From NCBI GenBank assembly GCA_043801935.1, contig JAZDLO010000043.1, positions 1 to 27,517 of the forward strand: DNA of 27,517 bases, given 5' to 3'. A model generated the notes under the pieces. That model saw nothing but the letters and a program-made list of their open reading frames with translations, was not told the DNA's origin and searched no databases. The DNA comes from JAZDLO01 sp043801935 (GTDB taxonomy: Bacteria > Actinomycetota > Thermoleophilia > RBG-16-64-13). The translations under genes were made by a program, and so were the position numbers. This document shows, one piece after another, positions 22,084 through 27,517 of the stretch. Each line of letters begins with the position of its first letter. The stretch's first letter is position 1.

Positions 22084-23112
22084 GTGAGCAAGATACGGGT
22101 AGGCGTGATCGGTTACGGGACCATCGGGAGCAGGCTGGCCGATGGTGTCGCTCTTCAGGGGGATATGGAGCTGGTCGGGGTCGCAGACGTCGCCCCGACA
22201 CTTCCGCTGCGCGCCTTCCAAGAGAGTGGCGCGCCCTACAAAGTCTTCTCCGTAGACGCGGAGAAGAAGGACATGTTCGCCGAAGCCGGCGTGTCTTTGG
22301 CGGGATCGCTCGAGGAGCTACTCGGGCAGATCGACGTGGCGCTTGACGCTACTCCGGGTGGAGTGGGCGCCAAGATGAAGGACCTCTATCGCAAGCAGAA
22401 TGTGAAGGCCATCTTCCAGGGTGGCGAGAAAGACGACATAGCCGACGTCTTCTTCCACGGCTACGCCAACTACGAGAACGGCATCGGCAAGGACTTCCTC
22501 AAGCTGACCTCCTGCAACACCACCGGCCTCATCCGAGCTGTGGACGCTCTCGATCGGGTCGTGGGGATGGAGAAGGTCGCCATCACCATCATCCGCCGGG
22601 TGGCCGACCCTGGCGATACCCATCGCGGACTGGTGGACGTCCTCCAGGTGGAGAAGGTCCCCAACCACCAGTGCGTCGACCTCATGAAGATCATGCCCCA
22701 CGTGCACGCCACCGGGTTGCTGGTGCACACGCCTGTCACCCACGGCCACATCATCAATCTGGTAGCCACGCCCAAGAAATCCATCGGGGTGGACGAAGTC
22801 ATCTCGGTCTTCAAGCAGCATCCCCGCATCCGGGTGGTGAAGATCGCCGACGGATTCAACTCGAACGCGGCCTTCTTCCAGTATGCGCGGCATTTGGGAG
22901 CCAAGCGGGCCGACATGTACGAGATAGGTGTGTGGGAAGACTGCATCGGCCTCTCCGGCAAGGACGTGATGTTCGCCATCTACATCCCGCAGGAAGCGGT
23001 GACCATCCCCGAGACCATCGACGGCATCCGCGCCTGCATGCCCATGCAGACCGATCGCCTGGAGGCCGTCGGCCTCACCAACAAGTATCTGGGCATGCAC
23101 ACCCGGCCTTAG
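22084..23112 (+). CDS. Type II (archaeal-type) glyceraldehyde-3-phosphate dehydrogenase-like protein
   Basis: This 342-aa NAD(P)-dependent aldehyde dehydrogenase-type protein is of the archaeal GAPDH branch. The Rossmann motif is GYGTIGSRLADG at 10-21, the catalytic cysteine is C144 in SCNTTGL, and RRVADP at 171-176 corresponds to the archaeal RRGADP. H220 and H222 lie in a THGH segment. Archaeal homologues, as I recall, have a His-His pair before GPD; here it reads H195-Q196. The start is GTG at 22084. The canonical reaction is phosphorylating oxidation of glyceraldehyde 3-phosphate, or the reverse reduction of an acyl phosphate. The partner PGK-like gene follows after 24 bases. The altered histidine pair and the neighbours (LarA, UxaE) leave room for a different aldehyde or acyl phosphate. 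Confidence 0.85.
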   Translation: MSKIRVGVIGYGTIGSRLADGVALQGDMELVGVADVAPTLPLRAFQESGAPYKVFSVDAEKKDMFAEAGVSLAGSLEELLGQIDVALDATPGGVGAKMKDLYRKQNVKAIFQGGEKDDIADVFFHGYANYENGIGKDFLKLTSCNTTGLIRAVDALDRVVGMEKVAITIIRRVADPGDTHRGLVDVLQVEKVPNHQCVDLMKIMPHVHATGLLVHTPVTHGHIINLVATPKKSIGVDEVISVFKQHPRIRVVKIADGFNSNAAFFQYARHLGAKRADMYEIGVWEDCIGLSGKDVMFAIYIPQEAVTIPETIDGIRACMPMQTDRLEAVGLTNKYLGMHTRP

Positions 23113-23136
23113 GTCCACGGGCGGAGACGAGCCACC

Positions 23137-24402
23137 ATGGAAGCAGGCATCTACACCCTTGACGACTTCGCGCCGGCTGGTAAGACCGTTCTGCTGAGGG
23201 TCGACATCAACTCGCCCATCGACCGCGAGACCGGGCAGTTGGTCAACGACAACCGCATCCGGAAGAGCCTGCCCACCATCAAGGAGCTGGCGGATGCGGG
23301 AGCCAAGGTCGTCCTCCTCGCCCATCAAGGCGACACCGAGGACTACCACAACCTTGTCTCGCTTGAGCCGCACGCTAACAGACTGGCCGAGCTACTCGGG
23401 CGGCCGGTGGGTTTCATCGACGACATCGCAGGGCCGGCCGCCATCGAACGGATCAAGTCGCTCCAGCCGGGTGATCTGCTGCTGCTCAACAACGTGCGCT
23501 ACTACGCGGAAGAAGTGTCCACGTTCGTGAACTTCGTCAAGCTGACCCCGGCCGAGCTGGCGGCCACGCGCTTGGTGCGCAACCTGGCCCCGCTGGCGGA
23601 TCTGTTCGTCAACGAGGCTTTTGCTGCGGCCCATCGTTACTCGCCCTCTCTGATCGGATTCGCGGAAGTCCTGCCGACCGCGGCCGGCCGGCTGCTCATC
23701 GAAGAGTTCGGAGCTCTGGCCCGGGTGAAAGAGACCCCGCAGCATCCCTGTGTCTACGTTCTGGGCGGGTCGCGGATCGCCGACGCCTTCAGCATGATGG
23801 AGCAGGTGCTGAGCACGGGAGCGGCCGACCGGTGCCTAACCTGCGGCTTGAACGGCGAGGTGATGGTCTTGGCTCGCGGCACCTCGCTTGGGGCGCCCAC
23901 CGAGCTGCTCATCGAAGAGAAGGGCCTCACCCTCTTTGTCCAGAAGGCCAAGGAGCTTGACGCCCGTTACGGTGACAAGATCAGCAGCCCGGTCGATTTC
24001 GCCGTCTCCGTCGACGGCGGCCGGGTGGAGATCGGCTTGGACCGGCTGCCGAGCGGTCATCTCCTGGTGGACATAGGCCAGGACACGATCGGGCTGTACG
24101 AGTCGGTGATCGCGCAGGCGGCCACTATCTTCGTGAACGGACCGGCCGGCATCTATGAGAAAACGGAGAGCGCGGAGGGAACGCGGAGGCTGTGGAACGC
24201 TGTCGCCGATGCTCCGGGCTATTCGGTCATCGGGGGCGGCGACAGCGTAGCCGCCGGCGCCAAGTTCGCGGTGCTAGAACGGATGGGGTACGTGTGCACC
24301 TCGGGCGGAGGCATGGTGCGCTTCTTGTCCGGGCAGGAGCTTCCCGTGATCACCGCCCTCCGCCACGCCGCCGAACGGCAGAAGTCTGCTCATGCGCATT
24401 GA
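23137..24402 (+). CDS. Archaeal-type phosphoglycerate kinase-like protein with altered substrate patch
   Basis: This 421-aa protein has both PGK domains: LLRVDINSP (R21, D23, N25), DNRIRKSLPTI (R40), LLAHQGD (H63), LLNNVRYYAEE (R121), FVNEAFAAAHR (R167), VLGGSRIAD, then VNGPAGIYE, GGGDSVAAG and TSGGGMVRFLSG. Known PGKs have Arg two residues after Gln/Leu in the H-x-G-R motif (human Arg65); here D66 replaces it. That Arg holds the 3-phosphate of phosphoglycerate. The usual GGAK lysine is also Arg (R213). The protein may therefore phosphorylate the carboxylate of an acid other than 3-phosphoglycerate, or be a weak PGK. It lies between the GAPDH-like gene and the LarA gene; its last 11 bases overlap the latter. 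Confidence 0.82.
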   Translation: MEAGIYTLDDFAPAGKTVLLRVDINSPIDRETGQLVNDNRIRKSLPTIKELADAGAKVVLLAHQGDTEDYHNLVSLEPHANRLAELLGRPVGFIDDIAGPAAIERIKSLQPGDLLLLNNVRYYAEEVSTFVNFVKLTPAELAATRLVRNLAPLADLFVNEAFAAAHRYSPSLIGFAEVLPTAAGRLLIEEFGALARVKETPQHPCVYVLGGSRIADAFSMMEQVLSTGAADRCLTCGLNGEVMVLARGTSLGAPTELLIEEKGLTLFVQKAKELDARYGDKISSPVDFAVSVDGGRVEIGLDRLPSGHLLVDIGQDTIGLYESVIAQAATIFVNGPAGIYEKTESAEGTRRLWNAVADAPGYSVIGGGDSVAAGAKFAVLERMGYVCTSGGGMVRFLSGQELPVITALRHAAERQKSAHAH

Positions 24403-25672
24403 TGTCCCCTGGGGCACGAGCACGACCCCGGTCGAGGTCGATCCCGGACGGGTGGCCGGTGTTCTCGGCGCCAACGTCGCCGCGGCCGAAGACCCTGAGG
24501 GGGTTCTGCGGGAAGCGATCGGGCGATCAGGGTCGAGCCTGAAAGACTTCCTGTCCGGGGGCGCCTCGCCCTTGCTGGTGGTGGTGAACGACGCCACCCG
24601 GCCCACGCCGTCGGCCGATGTGCTGCGGGTGGTGGGGGCCGACCTTGAGGGATGGCTGCGAAGCCCGGGCCGCGAGCTTTCTTTCGCTATCGCCACGGGG
24701 ACGCACCGGGTCGCCCTTCCCGAGGAGATCGAGCGCATCTTCGGCGCCGGGTTTGCCAAGGCCCACGCGGAGCGCATCTTCTCGCACGACGCGAAGAACA
24801 AGGAGCGGCAGGTCTACATAGGACGCACCAAGCGGGGCACCGAGATCGGGGTGAACCGGCTTCTGGTTGAGGCCCGGAGTGTGCTCCTCATCAACTCCGT
24901 GGAGCCGCATTATTTCGCCGGGTACACGGGAGGGCGCAAGTCGCTGTTCCCGGGGCTGGCGGGTTATGACACCGTGTGGGCCAACCACAAGCTGTCCATG
25001 GAGGCGGGCTCTGAGACCCTCCTCCTCGCCGGCAACCCGGTGCACGAAGAGCTAGAAGAGGCGATGGCCATCGGCGTCGCCGGCAAGGAGGTCTTCTCCA
25101 TCCAGCTCGTGCTCGACAAGGACCACCACATCGGGTTCGCGGCTGCCGGCGCCCTGGAAGACACTTTCCGCCGGGCCGTCGCGGTGGCCGACCGGCAGTT
25201 CGTCCTCGACATCGGGCAGCGCTACGACGTGGTGGTGGCGGTGGCTCCCCACCCCATGGACTGTAATCTCTACCAGACCAACAAGGCCATCCAAAGCGGG
25301 GCTTTGGCGGTCAAGGACGGGGGCGTGCTCATCGTGGTCTCCGAGTGTCCGTTCGGCCTGGGCGAGAACCAGATCCTCTTCGACATGCTGGCGGCGGCGG
25401 GCTCGCCCGCAGAGGCGATCGAGCACGCCAATATCGAGGAGTACCGGCTGGGGGTGCAGCAGGCCACGCGGATAGCCTCCATCCTCGAGCGGGCCGACAT
25501 ATGGGCGGTCACCTCTCTCGACGACGAAGACGTACGCGCTATGTTCATGACCCCCTTCGCCGGCGTGCAGGCGGCCGTGGACACTGCTCTCCTCAGGCAG
25601 GGTCCGGAAGCCCAGGTGCTCTTCTTGCCGGAGGCGAGCATCACCGTTCCCCGAGTCCGGGAGACCTCTTAG
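24392..25672 (+). CDS. LarA-family nickel-pincer racemase/epimerase
   Basis: This 426-aa protein is of the lactate racemase family (DUF2088 and C-terminal domain). Catalytic positions known from Lactobacillus LarA are present: NDATRPTP with R70, ATGTH with H105, EPHYFAGYTGGRK with H173 and the cofactor-linked lysine K183, and WANHK with H199. Spacing between the last three is as in LarA (174, 184, 200). The family removes and returns hydride at the alpha carbon of 2-hydroxy acids; members act on lactate, malate, gluconate and others. The cofactor is made by LarB, LarC and LarE, which are not in this window. The ATG overlaps the PGK-like stop by 11 bp, so translation is coupled. The substrate is open; a sugar acid fits the neighbours. 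Confidence 0.85.
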   Translation: MRIDVPWGTSTTPVEVDPGRVAGVLGANVAAAEDPEGVLREAIGRSGSSLKDFLSGGASPLLVVVNDATRPTPSADVLRVVGADLEGWLRSPGRELSFAIATGTHRVALPEEIERIFGAGFAKAHAERIFSHDAKNKERQVYIGRTKRGTEIGVNRLLVEARSVLLINSVEPHYFAGYTGGRKSLFPGLAGYDTVWANHKLSMEAGSETLLLAGNPVHEELEEAMAIGVAGKEVFSIQLVLDKDHHIGFAAAGALEDTFRRAVAVADRQFVLDIGQRYDVVVAVAPHPMDCNLYQTNKAIQSGALAVKDGGVLIVVSECPFGLGENQILFDMLAAAGSPAEAIEHANIEEYRLGVQQATRIASILERADIWAVTSLDDEDVRAMFMTPFAGVQAAVDTALLRQGPEAQVLFLPEASITVPRVRETS

Positions 25673-25673
25673 G

Positions 25674-26921
25674 CTAGGCGACGAACAGGGGCTTGAGGTG
25701 CTTCTCCAGCAGGTTCTCGGTCACTAGGGGGGCGATCGATCGCTCGTGCGCTTCGAGCGCCTCGTAGTAGCGGGCGCCCATCTCGGCCGCCACCTTGTAG
25801 CCCACGTGCACCAGCTGGCGAAGATCCTTGTTGTAGGTGGGGCAGGTCTGGTCGTGTCGCAGGGCCGCCGCGAATTGGGCTCCCGACCAGCCGTCCACCG
25901 CATCGGGGGACGGCAGCCGCGCAGCGTCGATGTCGATGACGGCTGCGTAGGGCTTGCACAGTTCTTCCGAGCGGGCGTAGGCCTGCCGGTACAACTCTTT
26001 CGCCAGAGCTAGACCGTCTCCGCCTGCCAATGCCAGGCCCGCCGCCTCTTCCAGCCAGGTGGTACCCGAGGTCTTCACGTGCACTCCGGCGTCGTGCCTG
26101 CGCAGCGCGCGGGCGATCGGGCCGAAGATCGAGAACTTGTCGCTGCCGGAATGGACGCTTAGTTTCAGATCGGGCGCCAGGCCGAACTCCCGGATGGCGA
26201 ACTTGATGACGGCGATATCGTCGTTGAACTCCGTCTCGAACTGCGTCACATCCCCGGCATAGTCCACGCCCTTGTTGAAGCGGCCGGAGAACCGGGGGGC
26301 GATGGTCTGGGCTGGGATCCCCCGGTCGGCCACGGCCGCCAGGATGAAGAACAGCTCGATGGGGGTCTGGGGCTTGTCGGTCTCGTCCATCGAGACCTCG
26401 GTGATGAACCTGCCTCGCCCCTTGGCCGCCTCCACGTGCCGGTAGATGGCCGTCGCCTCATGTATCGCCAGCAGGTACTTCTCGGCGATATCCGCGATGT
26501 CGTTCTCCGAGACCTGGAACGCTTGAGCGATCCCCGGGATCGTGAGCGCGCCGGCATAGGCTCGGTACCGAGCCACGAACTCCCGGATCTCCTCTCCGGC
26601 AGCCGCCCGGCCCACGTGATCGGCCACATCGAGGGTGTAGAAGTCACAAGCGTCGATGAACCGGTCGACGGTCTGCAGGCCGATGTGATCGGCGTCGACG
26701 TGGTAGTCGAGGTCCCAACCGAGGGCTATGACGGCCGCATCAGCCTCAGCCCGGATGCTGTGGGGCTCTGTCCCGACGATGAGGTGCTCGCGGTTGGACT
26801 TGTTCCACACCGGCACCACGTCCGAGCCCAACTGCCGCACACGCACGAACGCCGCGAGTTGCGCGACGCCCTGGTGGCGGAACCGGTCTCCGATCCCAAA
26901 GCTGTACTTGGCAAGCATCAT
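25674..26921 (-). CDS. uxaE: UxaE-type tagaturonate/fructuronate epimerase family protein
   Basis: This 415-aa protein matches, by recognition, the UxaE family, which interconverts D-tagaturonate and D-fructuronate in hexuronate use (Thermotoga is the example). Visible signatures are GIGDRF near the start, YHVDADHIGLQTVDRF at about 73-88 with acidic/His ligands, ITEVSMDE, APRFSGRFNKGVDYAG, LSVHSGSDKFSIF and KTSGTTWLEEA. Two adjacent ATGs occur (26921, 26918); I took the first, with GAGAG upstream. The stop lies one base from the larA-like stop, with no room for a terminator between the convergent genes. It has its own strong promoter. The real substrate may be another keto-sugar acid. Confidence 0.78.
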   Translation of the reverse strand: MMLAKYSFGIGDRFRHQGVAQLAAFVRVRQLGSDVVPVWNKSNREHLIVGTEPHSIRAEADAAVIALGWDLDYHVDADHIGLQTVDRFIDACDFYTLDVADHVGRAAAGEEIREFVARYRAYAGALTIPGIAQAFQVSENDIADIAEKYLLAIHEATAIYRHVEAAKGRGRFITEVSMDETDKPQTPIELFFILAAVADRGIPAQTIAPRFSGRFNKGVDYAGDVTQFETEFNDDIAVIKFAIREFGLAPDLKLSVHSGSDKFSIFGPIARALRRHDAGVHVKTSGTTWLEEAAGLALAGGDGLALAKELYRQAYARSEELCKPYAAVIDIDAARLPSPDAVDGWSGAQFAAALRHDQTCPTYNKDLRQLVHVGYKVAAEMGARYYEALEAHERSIAPLVTENLLEKHLKPLFVA

Positions 26922-26956
26922 CGTCGCTCTCTTTCTTGGCTGCCGGGTGAGCCGAG

Positions 26957-26985
26957 AGCATGCCCTCCCGCGCGGCCGCTGTCAA
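26957..26985 (-). promoter_or_regulatory. Promoter of the uxaE-type gene
   Basis: On the minus strand a perfect TTGACA (26985-26980) is followed after exactly 17 bases by CATGCT (26962-26957). The ATG is 36 bases further on. The -10 matches consensus at three positions, including the key A and last T. The rest of the gap to the tRNA promoter (to 27148) holds no gene I can support. Confidence 0.55.
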
Positions 26986-27148
26986 GCCAACGGGGGCAGC
27001 CTGTGTCGGCAGTGTGCTGACACGGCCTTTCCGTTTGCGCGCCGGCTTCGAGCCCGGTCCGCTCGGAGCGGATCTGGGCTCCGCCCACCGCGGGGTGGAG
27101 CTTCACCGCCCCGGATTGCAGCAGCAGGTTCTGCGGGGGCTGCCTTTC

Positions 27149-27177
27149 TTGAAATGACCTAGTCGTTTGGGTATCAT
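27149..27177 (+). promoter_or_regulatory. Strong promoter of the tRNA cluster
   Basis: TTGAAA at 27149-27154 and TATCAT at 27172-27177 have the optimal 17-base spacing. They lie 33 bases upstream of tRNA-Tyr. A near-consensus promoter is expected for stable RNA genes. Confidence 0.75.
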
Positions 27178-27190
27178 GCGAGTTCGCCTC

Positions 27191-27208
27191 CGCGTGGGGT
27201 TTCACGCG
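27191..27208 (+). other. Short hairpin in the tRNA leader
   Basis: CGCGTG at 27191-27196 and CACGCG at 27203-27208 form a 6-bp stem with a 6-base loop, ending two bases before the tRNA-Tyr 5' end. It may mark the leader for 5' processing; the short length allows chance. Confidence 0.35.
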
Positions 27209-27209
27209 T

Positions 27210-27294
<85 letters not shown>

Positions 27295-27352
27295 TACGAT
27301 CCATCGGAGGCAAAGGCCACGATGACGGCCGGGCGCCGGCTGGTTTGGACGG

Positions 27353-27428
27353 GCCTCCATAGCTCAGTTGGCAGAGCACTTCCATGGTAAGGAAGGGGTC
27401 ATCGGTTCAAATCCGATTGGGGGCTCCA
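27353..27428 (+). tRNA. tRNA-Thr (anticodon GGT)
   Basis: The acceptor GCCTCCA at 27353-27359 pairs with TGGGGGC at 27418-27424. The anticodon arm CTTCC-ATGGTAA-GGAAG gives GGT at 27386-27388. The T arm is ATCGG-TTCAAAT-CCGAT. The CCA end is encoded at 27426-27428. It is 58 bases after tRNA-Tyr and probably in the same transcript. Confidence 0.95.
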
Positions 27429-27434
27429 TCGCGT

Positions 27435-27508
27435 GGCGGCGTAGCTCAGTTGGTCAGAGCAGCGGAATCATAATCCGCGAGTCAGAGGTTCGAGTCCTCT
27501 CGCCGCTA
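27435..27508 (+). tRNA. tRNA-Met, elongator type (anticodon CAT)
   Basis: The acceptor GGCGGCG at 27435-27441 pairs with CGCCGCT at 27501-27507 (first pair G-T). The anticodon arm GCGGA-ATCATAA-TCCGC gives CAT at 27469-27471. It lacks the three G-C anticodon-stem pairs of initiators. A73 is followed by CCT, so CCA is not encoded. A CAT tRNA could also be a lysidine-modified Ile tRNA, but the stem and loop look like elongator Met. Confidence 0.88.
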
Positions 27509-27517
27509 CCTTTGTTT

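Noticed and set aside
26986..27148. GC-rich inverted segments (for example around 27056-27075) between uxaE and the tRNAs as a small RNA or riboswitch
   Set aside because: Only short imperfect stems are visible, with no recognisable riboswitch core or terminator.

Overview
The window reads as chromosomal DNA of a GC-rich, probably anaerobic bacterium. Three observations suggest an uncultured or poorly known actinobacterial lineage, with Chloroflexota as an alternative. First, the solute-binding lipoprotein has a short cysteine-threonine-rich linker. Second, the central-metabolism paralogues are archaeal-like (type II GAPDH and a PGK relative). Third, three molybdenum enzymes of the pyrogallol transhydroxylase branch lie close together. 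The taxonomic placement is inference, because the window has no rRNA or marker protein.

Layout. Positions 1-4035 hold a branched-chain amino-acid type ABC importer (livH fragment, livM, livG, livF, livK), followed by a class III aminotransferase (4160-5536). A strong hairpin (5663-5692) separates these from a minus-strand block (11958 down to 5763). That block encodes two 874-residue molybdopterin proteins about 80 % identical to each other, a 31-codon relic of a beta-subunit gene between them, and one intact iron-sulfur beta subunit with four complete [4Fe-4S] motifs. A DMT-family transporter (12065-13054) and an IclR regulator (12930-13841, minus) overlap tail to tail. The IclR gene is divergent from a plus-strand operon (13992-20632): a transhydroxylase-like large subunit, its three-cluster small subunit, a thiolase, and succinyl-CoA ligase-like SucC and SucD. 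The divergent intergenic region has a promoter-like pair, a perfect 14-bp palindrome and a tandem 20-bp direct repeat.

After a RidA-like protein and a B3/B4-domain protein (both minus) comes a tightly packed plus-strand set (22084-25672): type II GAPDH-like, archaeal-type PGK-like and LarA-like nickel racemase. It converges on a UxaE-type ketohexuronate epimerase (minus, own promoter). The window ends with a strong promoter and tRNA-Tyr, tRNA-Thr and tRNA-Met.

How the genes may work together. The middle of the window looks like a phenol-processing island. The 840/279-residue pair carries the hallmark residues of pyrogallol-phloroglucinol transhydroxylase, and a thiolase plus an acid-CoA ligase follow in the same operon, as expected for the later steps of trihydroxybenzene breakdown to acetyl-CoA. 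The 874-residue pair is related, but its beta subunit keeps all four clusters, which suggests a net redox reaction on another phenol. The GAPDH/PGK/LarA/UxaE group is the best candidate for an undescribed system. The PGK-like protein lacks an arginine that normally holds the substrate phosphate and the GAPDH-like protein is altered in its histidine pair, so they may interconvert a sugar acid and an aldehyde rather than 3-phosphoglycerate and glyceraldehyde 3-phosphate.
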